Of a stretch of DNA of 64,000 bases, positions 36,201 through 46,984 are shown one piece after another. This stretch comes from Pleurodeles waltl (lineage: Eukaryota > Chordata > Amphibia > Caudata > Salamandridae). The DNA lies in assembly GCF_031143425.1 (NCBI RefSeq), contig NC_090447.1, forward strand, positions 846,367,760-846,431,759. Direction: 5' to 3'. A program made the translations under genes and the position numbers. The stretch's first letter is position 1; every line of letters begins with the position of its first letter. Below the pieces are notes generated by a model. It did not search any database. It saw only the letters and a program-made list of their open reading frames with translations, and was not told the origin of the DNA.

Positions 36201-36287
36201 CTCTTTGGTGTATTTAATAATTACCTTCTCAGCAATGTTTAATTCAGAGTTTCTTGGCTCTTGGCACAGTCTGGCGTGGACGGGCAC
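33269..36287 (-). pseudogene. LINE ORF2: APE endonuclease plus reverse transcriptase
   Basis: From the ATG at 36287, 405 residues hold an AP-type endonuclease: LPIFLVNCRSL, LFLTETWLDE, NFILLGDFNLHAE and LAWSDHYLL. The frame ends with a frameshift/stop near 35070, with another stop before 35000. From 34951 the frame reads on as fingers (LGSIKSGSPLDPTPPQI, NYRPISLLPIMAKL) to a single TAG at 34460-34462. Directly in the same frame, 396 residues give the palm and thumb: GFRPFHGTETAL, LLDLSAAFNTVD, GVPQGSALSPLLFNIY, the catalytic LVSYADDTQLIV, and KYLRKSLGV-type thumb motifs. The domain order and motifs fit the L2/CR1 side of the Jockey group. No ORF1 lies between the 5' monomers and this ORF. Few lesions imply a fairly recent copy. 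Confidence 0.9.
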
Positions 36288-36309
36288 AGACGGGCAAGCC
36301 TTAGGCGCG

Positions 36310-37220
36310 CCCGCTGCGCGTCGCAGTCATTACGTCTTAAAATAGCCCAGCAGCAAAAAAGGCTTGGAGCGCTAACCCCAAAGATGGCGCTCATAAGGGG
36401 AACTCAGTCCCAAAATGGTGGCGATTTCCGACCCGTCCCCTCCGCCAATACCAAGCTTTTAACACAGGCTAGAGTGCCGAAGGGGGAATGAGCAGGTAAG
36501 AAGATTCTAAAATTAATTGTTATTATTTATAAAAGCAGTAGTCTCGTAATCTAAAAATATTAACTCCTAAACGAGCATTGGCACTATTTTAAAAAAACAT
36601 GAACATCTGAGTTAAAACATAATTCGATATAAAACATATATTACATGTGCAAATGAGCAATATACAGGAAGGAGACCAAATTCATACAGTTAGGAACAGT
36701 GAACAGTGAATTACCGCGTGCAGCAAGCGTAGGTAGCAGATTAAAAAAAACTTTCTGACTACCTTCCGCTGCGCGTCGCAGTCATTACGTCTTAAAATAG
36801 CCCAGCAGCAAAAAAGGCTTGGAGCGCTAACCCCAAAGATGGCGCTCATATGGGGAACTTAGTCCCAAAATGGTGGCAATTTCCGACCCGTCCCCTCCGC
36901 CAATAACTAGCTTTTAACACAGGCCAGAGCGCCGAAGGGGGAATGAGCAGGTAAGAAGATTCTAAAATTAATTGTTAATATTTATAAAAGCAGTAGTCTC
37001 CTAATCTAAAAGATATTAACTCCTAAATGAGCATTGGCACTATTTTAAAAAAAGATGAACATCTGAGTTAAAACATAATTTGATATAAAACATATATTAC
37101 ATGTGCAAATGAGCAATATACAGGAAGGAGACCAAATTCATACAGTTAGAAACAGTGAACAATGAATTACCGCGTGCAGCAAGCGTAGGTAGCAGATCAA
37201 AAAAAACTTTCTGACTACCT
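36310..37220 (-). promoter_or_regulatory. Two 455-bp tandem 5' monomers of the LINE (probable promoter units)
   Basis: 36310-36764 and 36765-37220 are near-identical direct repeats (CGCTGCGCGTCGCAGTCATT at 36313 and 36768, ending CTTTCTGACTACCT). Each has a CpG-rich first 150 bp and an AT-rich remainder. They lie immediately upstream of the LINE's ORF, the position of promoter monomers in other LINEs such as mouse L1. Promoter function is inferred from position only. Confidence 0.75.
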
Positions 37221-37852
37221 TAGCACAGTTTCATCCATGCTGAGCTAGAAAGAGACAAGGGGCCCAATTTAGATCTTGACTGGGGTTCCGTCGTTCAGCC
37301 GTAACTGCGGTTTCAAGTACGCATTAAGCGATGGAGTTCACACTGCCATATTTAGAGGAATGGCAGCTGAACCTCAGTCCACATTGAAAGAGTAGAGTTT
37401 GCAGTCTAAGTGGTCTACTGCTACTGATGTGGCGGACTCCAATGCTGGCTAACAGCACTCCATCGCCGTGAGAGTTGCAGGATTGCAGCCAGCATATTTA
37501 GGTTTCACAGTCCTGCTGGCTCGGTTATGGCGGCGAATTTCTGATAGCGGGAGTCTGTCACAGGACCCCTCAACATCGTACAATGGCTCTGGCTATTGGA
37601 TGGATACCAGCAGTACATACCTGATGTATTTTGGCCAATTGTGCACACCTGTAAACCATACTATAAAATACACTACATTTCAGAGCATGATCCTTTGCCA
37701 TTCCACTGCAGAGCACCATTTTATTGCTGAGTTTGCCACTCAAGAGGTAGGTTGTTTTTTTCACTCTGTGAATCTTTCATTTGTTTCATTTTTGAAATTT
37801 TTTATCAACTTGTGGGCCACTATTTCATTTATTTCTAGTTTCTCACTATAGC

Positions 37853-40095
37853 AGGAAGAAAGAAATCCAGGTTTACAGAAGGAGAATCGTCAGTCATGCT
37901 GGATGAAATCATCAGAGTAGAGCCACAATTGTTTGGAACCCAAGTACAAAATACAGCCATATCTCAGAAAAGGAAAATGTGGGCCAGAATATTTGACAGA
38001 GTGAATGATGTAGCAAATACCTTGTGCACACAGGAGAACATTAGGAAGAGGTGGAATGACCTGTGGGGAGAGTACATTCCCTGACCTCCAAGCATCTCCT
38101 GGTGGACCAAAGGACTGGTGGTGGTTCTTTCAGACCCCATTTACAACTTTTTCCCTGGGAGGAGAAGGTCTTGCAGATCCTAGATCCTGAAGGCATGACA
38201 GGAATCACTGGTGGAGTGGAGACTAGTAATTTGCACTTTTGAATGTCTCACTATTCGGAAATGTAATGTGTGCCCTTAAGTTAGCTGTTGATAATGTTTT
38301 AGACCCTCATTAAAACATATAAATTAAATATTAAAGTATCAAATTATTAGCATTATTGTTGTATTTCTCTTTTAAAAAATGATCATCATGTGTTGTCATA
38401 ATGTGTGTTGTACTTCATAGATCATCCCTTGCATTTGCCTTGTTTGTAGGTTATTTTCAGTGTATGGTGATGTACTCAAGAAAACAGGTTCCAAACTCCA
38501 TCTAGCTCAACATGAAGGAATAGTGTACCTAAGTGACCTTTTTACCTATTTACATCATTCACAAATGTGTCTACCTAGTGCTGTTAATGGTGAATAGAAA
38601 TGGCTCCAACTACCATGATGCCCTGTTTTGCCTCTGGAAAATAATATTGAAATGTGATATTGATTATTTTCTCTTTTCTTCCATAAATGCATGTGTCAAA
38701 GTGCCATGCATTTGACAATCACTATTTCATGCTATCAGTGAAAATGAAATTTTTGAAGTTTATGTAGTATGTTGTCACCTTCTTGTCAGTTGACTTAAAT
38801 TGTATATCATGTCCTCTTGTAAGCTGAATATAAGCAGTACTGATAAACATTTACTTTGTAATGTTTATATGATGGCTAATGCCATTAATTCTCCTAGGTT
38901 GTACAACAGTCTGATTTGTAGCCTGCTAGGCCTTGGAATGGCTTAGTTCTCAATTATCTTCTTTACTGTATTGGGATGGATGTTTCGTAAATGTATTGTA
39001 CACTTACTAAATAACATTTTTCTTTTCAGGACATTTCTTCACCAGTATTTATGAAGTTTGAATGTGTGTAAATGAACATATATGTGTCATTCACAAAAAT
39101 CACAGGACGATCTAATCATCCCATTAATCATTTTTAACTGTTAATTTGCTTCATTGTATCTTTTGACACATTTGAAGTACAATCCAGGTGTTTAATTTCT
39201 GATTGTTTGAAATCCATGTTAGGTCCCACACCCAGAGCCAGTGGACCACCATCTGCCACTGAGGACACATCTAATCCAGATCAGGATCAAGGCTTCAGTG
39301 AGGACACCACTCCACAAGTCCGGATGATGTGGAATAGCCTAGTCCAACTGGTCTGTCTGGGTACACAGCTCCAGTGAGTCACACTTAGCCCACACCTACA
39401 CCTCCTACCCCAGATGCAACAACACCTAAGCCGATGATGCCTCCACTTCCTGTGTTCAGAGGAATGAAACACCGATCTTTTGCCCCCCAGTCCTGGCTGC
39501 TGTTGAGCCAACACCATCACACCTTCAGTTCAGCCTGGCCCAACTGGAATGGTGCACACTGCCTCACGAGCACATGGTAGTGGGGCACAGGGTAGTGTGG
39601 GGTAGAGGTTGTGGGAGGGAATCTGTGGGCCAGCAAAGTGAGGCCACTGGGTACTTTGTCACCCAGACGACCATCGGCCAAGTCTTGAGAACCTTACATC
39701 AGTCCCAGGACATGATGAGCCAGGTCATAACAGAGCTCCAGAGCATTAAGCAGGTGCAGAGGGAGCATCATTTTGAGAGATATACAATCTCAAGTCAGAT
39801 TTGTGCTCCCTGACTAGGAGGACGTTTGACATTTATCACCTTATCTGCATGGCTTTTCCTGTACCATCTTCCCCTGTCTGTAGTCCTTCAATCCCAGGAC
39901 AAAATACAGCCACAGACAGGGAGGCCCTTCCACAACAGGAAACAGCAGAACCATGGATCACCCCTGTACTCTGGAGGAGACATTCATCCGGACCACCAGG
40001 AGAGGATAGCAAAACCTCGACCACCACCAGCAAGAGATGCAGAACTTAAGTTCCTCCAGTGTGTGACTAGCATTCACTCTGTGGACCTATTTTGA
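37853..40095 (+). pseudogene. Harbinger Myb/SANT-like protein, Myb1 (copy 3)
   Basis: Exon 1 begins after CTCACTATAG and gives RFTEGESSVMLDEIIRVEPQ, LFGTQVQNTAISQKRKMWAR and ENIRKRWNDLWGE before a one-base frameshift at about 38080; reading resumes with RTGGGSFRP and FPWEEKVLQILDPEGM to about 38240. Exon 2 follows CATGTTAG at 39223 with a Ser/Thr/Pro-rich tail, a helical stretch (TLHQSQDMMSQVITELQSIK near 39690), and in shifted frame the conserved C-terminus FLQCVTSIHSVDLF at 40095. The 1-kb intron holds only AT-rich DNA. Its Myb domain is the least damaged Myb1 of the three. Confidence 0.75.
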
Positions 40096-40484
40096 CGACA
40101 GTTATATGTTATACATTGGACTTCAAACAATTTAGCCTCTACAAAAAATAGTTTCCACCATGATTGACTGTTTTATGGGGGTTTTTCATTGTTCTTTTGG
40201 TTTTCAACATGTTTAGGTCTATTTATGTTTGATTAATAAATTCAAATAACACAAAGTCAAAGACTGGTGTTGTATTTCTTTTGGTGTTCCTTTCTTTATT
40301 TCTTCCTTCCACACTCAAAAAGCAGACAATAAATGAAAAAGTTTACAGTTATGCAATGTGTATCTCATTTCCAAAAAAGCAAAACAAATACCAAAAACAA
40401 ACCTCAATGTATTGATTACATACATCTGTAAGGAATAATTGTTAAAAATACATCTGAAAAATGTGGAACCAATGCATAACACAA

Positions 40485-41145
40485 ATAGTGTGTGTCAATT
40501 GTATTTTTACTGTTCCAAACCCTGACATGATTGAAGAAGAAGAAATAATCCTATTAAATAGATTGAATAGGCAAACTGTTATTGATTCATGTCAACAGCT
40601 GGACCCGGACCTCCTGCCTCACAATATGAAACCCACAATAATAACACCAATAGTGAAAATCATGGTACTACTACAATTTGTGGCCACAGGATCTTTTTAA
40701 TACATTGTGGTGGTACCTGGTGGAACGTTGAAGCGACTTTAGATGGTTTGCTTTTTACTATGATGAAACACACAAACAGCTTCATACATTTAACCCAAAA
40801 TGAGGATTTTGTCAATGTGAAGGAAGGTTAGTATTCTTTGGCTCAACTAACACATGTAGTTATAGCAAGTTAAGTGACACATATTTCCTTGGTGGCAATA
40901 TTTAACAGAAAACGGGTTTAATGCAATCTCAAGAACATCAATTCAGTCAGTGTGCAACTTATCATTGTGCAAAATATGTACATCCAAAGTGTGTGTCTTC
41001 CTTAGGAACCCATATTCCCTTGTACATTGCAACAGAAGCATATAACTGCAAATGTCAGAACTTTGAAATGTCCAAATGATGATGACATGGTAAAGGCTCC
41101 TAAAAAAGTAAAACAACAAGACTATATTTAATGTACATGACAAAA
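40485..41145 (+). pseudogene. Harbinger transposase fragment, copy 3, internally deleted
   Basis: LLNRLNRQTVIDSCQQLDPD, then LLPHNMKPTIITPIVKIMVL and LLQFVATGSF clearly match the N-terminal part of copy 2. After a stop, blocks equivalent to RHINSYIQF and FHSIIVQVVC can be traced out of frame to about 41010. The sequence then jumps to the acidic C-terminal part (TTTGAAATG..GATGATGACA near 41065), so the region with the second Asp and the Glu is deleted. It is on the same strand as Myb1, opposite to the other copies. Confidence 0.7.
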
Positions 41146-41193
41146 TAGACCCTAGTTATGAGGAGAGATTCACTTAGAACATTCAGAGATAAT

Positions 41194-41823
41194 GGGGGTG
41201 ATTCTCACCTTGGCGGGCGGCGGAGGCCGCCCGCCAGAGTTCCCCCCTCCAAAATACCGCTCCGCGGTCGAAAGACCGCTGAGGGTATTTTGGGTTTTGC
41301 ACTGGGCTGGCGGGCGACCGCCAAAAGGCCGCCCGCCAGCCCAGTTCAAAACACCTTCCCAAGAGGACGCCGGCTCAGAATTGAGCCAGCGGAGTGGGAA
41401 GGTGCGACGGGTGCAGTGGCACCCGTTGCGTATTTCAGTGTCTGCAAAGCAGACACTGAAATACAAAGTGGGGCCCTCTTACGGGGGCCCCTGCAGTGCC
41501 CATGCCATTGGCATGGGCACTGCAGGGGCCCCCAGGGGCCCCACGACAACCCATACCGCCATCCTGTTCCTGGCGGGCGAACCGCCAGGAACAGGATGGC
41601 GGTATGGGCTGTCAGAATCCCCATGGCGGCGCAGCGAGCTGCGCCGCCATGGAGGATTCTTAAGGGCAGCGGAAAACCGGCGGGAGACCGCCGGTTTTCC
41701 ACTTCTGACCGCGGCAAAACCGCCGTGGTCAGAATGCCCTGCGGGGCACCGCCAGCCTGTTGGCGGTGCTCCCGCCAACCCTGGCCCTGGCGGTCCATGA
41801 CCGCCGGGGTCAGAATGACCCCC
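41194..41823 (+). mobile_element. Complete hairpin-string non-autonomous element, TSD AAT
   Basis: Ends GGGGGTGATTCTCACC and GGTCAGAATGACCCCC with AAT on both sides (41191-41193, 41824-41826). The 630 bp between are almost continuous hairpins. Perfect examples: 41212-41221/41226-41235 (10 bp), 41430-41445/41449-41464 (16 bp, 3-base loop), 41483-41507/41509-41533 (25 bp, 1-base loop), 41550-41576/41582-41608 (27 bp, 5-base loop), 41671-41683/41688-41700 (13 bp). Near-perfect: 41614-41635/41638-41660. About a dozen modules in all. GC content is far above the surroundings. Open frames up to 282 codons here are artefacts. Confidence 0.9.
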
Positions 41824-42649
41824 AATATGTCTATGAACTCAGTAGCCAATGTGTCAACACTTTTAACAATAAACATCTTTGCCCAGGAATACCCTGAACT
41901 AACCATACCTAAACAGTCTCCAACACAGACTGATATGTTCATTATGTCAGACGTTGTATTGACATTTAATTTAACTCCTTACCTGCTGGGCCTCCCCCCG
42001 TGCTGAGCACTTTTTTGGCCATTTGGGGTAGTTCGTGCTTAGGCCTTCATAACTTTTTGTCCACAAAAGCTATCCATACCAAATTTGCATCCCTTTTTTT
42101 TAAACATCCTTCGGAATCTAAAGGTGCCCAGGGATTGTGGGTTTTGCTGGAGAAGACCAAGAAATTAGCCAAAATATAGCTAAAATGTCTTTACAAAAGG
42201 GCTGCAGAATAAAGCATGTGATTTGTTCCCTGAAAAAGGCCATCAACAAAGGGTTTGTGGTGCTAAAATCAGCATCTTCCCAGCTTTCAGGAACAGGCAG
42301 ACTTGAACCAGAAAAACACATTTTTCAACACAATGTTGGCATTTTACTGGGGCATACCTCATTTTTACTATTTGTTGTGCTTTCACCCTCCTGCCAGTGA
42401 GTGACAGAAATGGATATAAAATGAATGCTGGATCTCGGACAGCTAAACATATCTGAAAAGTAGACAACATTCTGAATTCAGCAAGGGGTCAATTGTGTAG
42501 CTCCTTCAAGGTTTTTCTACAGAAAGTAACAATTGAAATAAAAAAAATATTGAAACTGAGGGGAAAAAAGAGCCATTTCTCTCCATGTTTTCTTCAATAA
42601 CTTTTCTCAGCTATGGTAGATTTTTGAAAGCAATATACCGTTACGTCTG

Positions 42650-44220
42650 CTGGACTTTTCTGGTTGTGGGGATATATAGGGCTTGTAGGTTCATCAAGAA
42701 CCCGGATCCAATAAATGAGCTGCACCTTGCAATGGGTTTTCATTCTATACCAGGTATACAGCAATTCATTTGCTGAAATATAAACAGTGAAAAATAGGTA
42801 TCAAGAAAACCTTGGTATTTCCAAAATGGGCACAAGATACGGTGTTGAGAAGCAGTGGTTATTTGCACATCTCTGAATTCCGGGGTGCCCACACTAGCAT
42901 GTGAATTACAGGGCATTCTCAAATAGATGTCTTTTTTTACACACTGTCTTACATTTGGAAGGACAAAATGTAGAGAAAGACAAGGGACAATAACACTTGT
43001 TTTACAATTCTGAGTTCCCCCAAGTCTCCCGATAAAAATGGTACCTCACTTGCATGGATAGGCTTAATGCTCGCAACAGGAAACGCAACATGGACACATC
43101 ACATTTTTACATTGAAATCTGACTTGTTTTTTGCAAGGTGCCTAGCTGTAGGTTTTGGCCTCTAGCTCAGCTGGCACCTAGGGAAACCTACCAAACCTGT
43201 GCATTTTTTAAAACTAGACACCTATGGGAATCCAGATTGGGGTGACTTGTGGGGCACTCTCCAAGTTCTGTTACCCAGAATCCTTTGCAAACCTTAAAAT
43301 TTGACCAAAGAAAACACTTTTTCCTCACATTTTGGTGACAGAAAGTTCTGGAATCTGAAAGGACCCACAAATTGCCTCCCACCGAGCATTTCCCCAAGTA
43401 TCCCGATAAAAATGGTACCTCACTTGTGTGGGTAAGCCTAGCGCCTGTGATAGGAAATGCCCCAAAACACAACGTGGACACATCACATTTTCCCAAAGAA
43501 AAGGAGCTGTTTTTTGGAAAGTGCCTAGCTGTGGATTTTGGCCTCTAGCCCAACCGGCACCTAAGAAACCTACCAAACCTGAACATTTTTGAAAACTAGA
43601 CAGCTAGAGGAATCCGAGATGGGGTGACTTGTGGGCCTCTCACCAGGTTGTGTTACCCAGAATCCTTTGCAAACGTCAAAATGTTGCAAAAAAACACTTT
43701 TCACTCACATTTCAGTGATAGAAAGTTCTGGAATCTGAGAGGAGCCACATATTTCATTCTACTCAGTATTCTCCCAAGTCCCCCGATAAAAATGGTCCCT
43801 CACTTGTGTAGGTAGGCCTAGCGCCTGCAACAGGAAATGCCCCAAAACACAACATGGACACAACACATTTTTCTTATGGAAACTGACCTGTTTTTTGCAA
43901 AGTGTGTAGCTGTGGATTTTGGCCTGTAGCTTATCGGGCACCTAGGAAAACCTAGCAAACCTGGACATGTCTGAAAACTAGACACCTAGGGGAACCCAGG
44001 ATGGGGTAACTTGTGGGGCTCTCACCAGGTTCTGTTACCAAGAATCCTTTGCAAACCTCAAAATTTGGCAAAGAAACACATTTTCCTCATATTTAGGCAA
44101 TAGAAAGCTCTGGAATCTGAGAGGAGCCACACATTTCCTACCACACAGCATTCCCCAAAGTCTCTAATAAAGAATGGTACCTCACTTGTGTGGGTAGGCC
44201 TAGTGCCCGTGTCAGGAATG
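42650..44220. repeat. ~375-381 bp tandem repeat, about four units
   Basis: The block CCCGATAAAAATGGTACCTC occurs at 43028, 43402 and 43782, and in altered form near 44163. Each unit also has CCAGAATCCTTTGCAAAC, GAAAGTTCTGGAATCTGA and TAGCTGTGGATTTTGGCCT. Units differ by perhaps 15%. Several open frames of 60-100 codons are produced by the repeat and have no protein features. Confidence 0.85.
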
Positions 44221-44597
44221 GATCACACAACGGTCAGTGTTAGTCCGTATATGAGGGCAACTTTTGACCCTGGGGTGATACAATCCTGACACAGACACTA
44301 TGTACAGCCACTCAAGTGGGGTAGCGTTTTTATCAGCACAGGTGGGGAAACCCTGGGTGGTAGGAATTTTGTGGATCCTAGCATTTTCCTGTAGTTTGTG
44401 TGACAGAAATGCAAGAAAAATATAGTTTTTATTCAACATTTCACATTTCAGGGTATTCTGAGTAAGAAAACCTTGGGGAATCCACACACGCCACACCTCT
44501 GTGGACTCCCCCAGGTGCCCAGTTTCCAGAAATGTCTAGGTTTGTCAGGTTTCCCTATATGGCTGCTGGGTCCAGGATGAAAAACGCGGTGCCTGCC

Positions 44598-44997
44598 TTA
44601 CAAAACCAGATAGTTTTGTGATAGATTATTTTTTATGTCTCCACAATACGATTTGGGTGGTGGAATTTGGGGCTGAACTAAATTGGGGAGCTCCCAAGAG
44701 AGCACTCTCTCTGTGCTTGCCGCCGCATGCACCTGCTTTCTGGGTTGGGCTAACCCGCTATTGTCGCGCAGCACAGATTGAGCTTGGGAAGGGACAGCAG
44801 GACTGTCCTCATCACCTCCCTCAGAATCACTGGAAGAGGAGTTGTTGGATGGGACTCCTCCAACTGAAAAAATCACTCCCAGAGTCTGCACCATGGTCCT
44901 ATCCCTCAGATTCTGTCTCAGTCTCTGATCCTACGTCAGAGCTGTCCTCTATATCCTGAGTTACGGCTTGAGCAGCAGTCATCCAATGAGACACCAT
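44598..44997 (-). pseudogene. Candidate piggyBac-like transposase N-terminus
   Basis: From the ATG at 44997 the frame reads MTAAQAV and then an acidic Ser/Glu/Asp stretch (DSSDVGSETETESEG) before a TAG. A +1 frame continues with SSSSDSEGGDEDSPAVPSQ down to 44598. An acidic, Ser-rich start with MTAAQAL-like residues is typical of piggyBac-derived transposases in vertebrates. No DDD catalytic region follows. It could also be an unrelated acidic low-complexity tract. Confidence 0.35.
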
Positions 44998-44999
44998 TT

Positions 45000-45627
45000 C
45001 TGCTACTTGATAAACTGTCACTCTAAAACTCTAGCCTACGTAGACAGTCACAAAATGTCTGGCGGATGTGTGTCTGATGCGTGCAACGGTAAAACTCACC
45101 TTACCTTACCTTCTTCCCTCAATCAGCAAGTTCTCTCAAGACACTAAAAAAAAACAAAAAAGACACACTATTACTTCACCTTGTCACATACCAATTGTCA
45201 CAATCTTTAGCGCCTCTGCACCCTGTCCAACAATCATTATTGGTGCTCCCACTCCCATGACCTCCTCCTTAGATCCGCTAACTACCACCAAGCAAAAGTG
45301 CCCTTCACCTCTCCATAGCCCTCTTCGCACATACATTTCATTTGTATTACAGCGCAGGTAATGGCAGCTTTACTAATACACTCAGCTATTCACATAAAAT
45401 ACAGATTTGATCTTTGCAGTAGGCATATAAACTTTCTTCGCAACTTTATGGTATTAAAACTGCCACTAGACAAAAGTCAGATCATTTTCTAGCTGAAACA
45501 TAATCACAAGAATTAGCTTGACTTTTTTATTGCTGCCTAAAAGCTAAGATGAAACACACCAGTCGGAGTACGTGCATTGCTTTGAAAACGCAAGCTGCAA
45601 GAGAATTGGTGGTGAATCTATATATAA

Positions 45628-45630
<3 letters not shown>
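45000..45630. other. Non-genic DNA
   Basis: No coding sense on either strand. The stretch is possibly the 5' untranslated part of the piggyBac-like remnant, but nothing defines it. Confidence 0.35.

Positions 45631-45709
<79 letters not shown>
45631..45709. repeat. (AT)n microsatellite
   Basis: About 79 bases of uninterrupted AT dinucleotide. Open frames of alternating Ile-Tyr on both strands are artefacts. Confidence 0.98.
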
Positions 45710-45712
<3 letters not shown>

Positions 45713-45910
45713 CAACTATATATGTGGGTGTGGTTTCCTTGGGGGCCAATGTCAAAATGACTCAAGACCTTGTGGGTTGAATCGCATTGGTGTTGGATGT
45801 AATTGATTCATAATATAATTAAAAAGAATATCCAAGTATCCTGTGAGTGCTGCGTATGACCTTGAGTCATTTTGTTGGAGAATATATATAGATATAAATA
45901 TATTTTTGAT

Positions 45911-46330
45911 AGCTGTATGATTTCCCTGCAGGGGCAATCGTGGCCCCCAGGGAAACCATACAGCTGTTATAAAACATTGCCACCACAGGGGGTCACCCCT
46001 GCTCACGGGTGACCCCCCGTAAGTTCCATTTAAAAATTTTTATTTTTATTTTTTTACTCCTAGGGGGCACGATCACACACCCCCAGGGGTAAACAAAAAT
46101 TTATTTTAGAAACATATGCCCCCGGAGGGGGGTGGCCTGTTTTCATGTTGACCGACCACCCGAAGTGTAATCCCTGGTGTCTAGTGGGGTTTCCTGGATG
46201 TGGATCGCAGTGCGGCTGAAATCCACAGCCAGAAAACCATTTCAGGAAGGCCTCGTTTGGGAGAATCTGTCCTTTCAAACAAGGCCTTCCCGAATGGTGG
46301 GGAGGCCCTTTAGGGCCCGTTTCCCCACCA
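45911..46330. repeat. Second family of hairpin-rich element
   Basis: Consecutive inverted repeats: 45911-45935/45943-45965 (AGCTGTATG..CATACAGCT with GGGAAA/TTTCCC), 45986-46020 around GGGTCACCCCT/GGGTGACCCCC, 46245-46259/46276-46290 (14 of 15 paired) and 46295-46303/46322-46330 (9 bp, containing GGCCCTTTAGGGCC). Termini and target duplication were not identified. Confidence 0.6.
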
Positions 46331-46984
46331 GAGCAATACTTTGATTATAAACACACATCTCATATCTTTGTAAAATTACATCATTTGTTTTTGTGACATA
46401 CATGCACACATCATTTGATATTGATGTTGCAACTTAGAATAACAATTTTTTACATGTCTGATATTTTTAACAAATAATTTGTAAATAACACATTTGAAAT
46501 GTATTTTTTATTTATTATTTTTTCTAATGTTTGTCTGAAATTCCATTAATACAAGTATAAAATACACTACATCACTATTGTTCCTAAACACAGTAACGCA
46601 TTACATTATAATGCCTCAAATTAACAAAAAACAGTGTTGTATGTTGTTGTTGTAAGTTTATTTGGCCATTTTTGGCCGTAAAACATCACATGTAAAAAAA
46701 TCAGATAAAATACATATTTCATCACAGTAAACCATGACATCAAATAAAAATAAAAACAATAAGAATAATAAGATACAGTAGAACTGCATTTAGCTACCTT
46801 AATTATCTGTCAGAAAGTGTTAATTCATGGAAGACTACGGAGTATGAATAAAAGTTCAACTAATAGTTTCATTCACATATCTCATCTGATGAAGGGACGC
46901 TAAAATCATTTACTCATTAGTTATAGTTTTACCCATTATGCACCAGGCCTTCATTAAGTATCTAGATATTGAGAAGATCACCCA

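Larger units (their letters stand above)
33156..37220 (-). mobile_element. L2/CR1-like LINE with tandem 5' monomers
   Basis: A roughly 4.07-kb non-LTR element in reverse orientation. The 3' end reads GCGCTATATAAGCAATTTTA followed by a TTGACATTAACATAACATAA-like tail, as in L2-type elements. The coding part spans 33269-36287, and the 5' end consists of two tandem monomers. It sits inside one unit of the ~436-bp tandem repeat, whose GCATAGGATT / TAGCACAG halves lie on either side, so both ends are defined to within a few bases. No clear target duplication was seen. Confidence 0.8.
37260..41145 (+). mobile_element. Harbinger transposon copy 3, rearranged and lacking a visible right end
   Basis: Starts GGGCCCAATTTAGATC, matching the terminal consensus of copy 2, and its first 500 bp match copy 2's right end. 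It contains Myb1 (+) and a transposase fragment on the same strand, unlike copies 1 and 2 where the transposase opposes Myb1. Myb2 and a right terminus were not found. The element was inserted in the ~436-bp tandem repeat, 39 bp from the point where the LINE later landed. Confidence 0.65.
41971..44997 (-). mobile_element. piggyBac-like transposon remnant
   Basis: TTAA followed by CTCCTTACCTGCTGGGCC at 41971 resembles piggyBac termini, which begin TTAACCC and insert at TTAA. At the other side, on the minus strand, lies a candidate N-terminus of the transposase. The body between is mostly a ~380-bp tandem repeat. The catalytic core and the second TTAA end were not found, so the call rests on two partial signals. 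Confidence 0.4.

Noticed and set aside
41158..42006. 282-codon open frame and its minus-strand partner of 198 codons
   Set aside because: It overlaps a GC-rich hairpin string; palindromic DNA gives long mirrored frames on both strands. Arg/Pro/Gly-rich without domains.
45572..45760. Ile-Tyr repeat peptides on both strands
   Set aside because: Translation of an (AT)n microsatellite.
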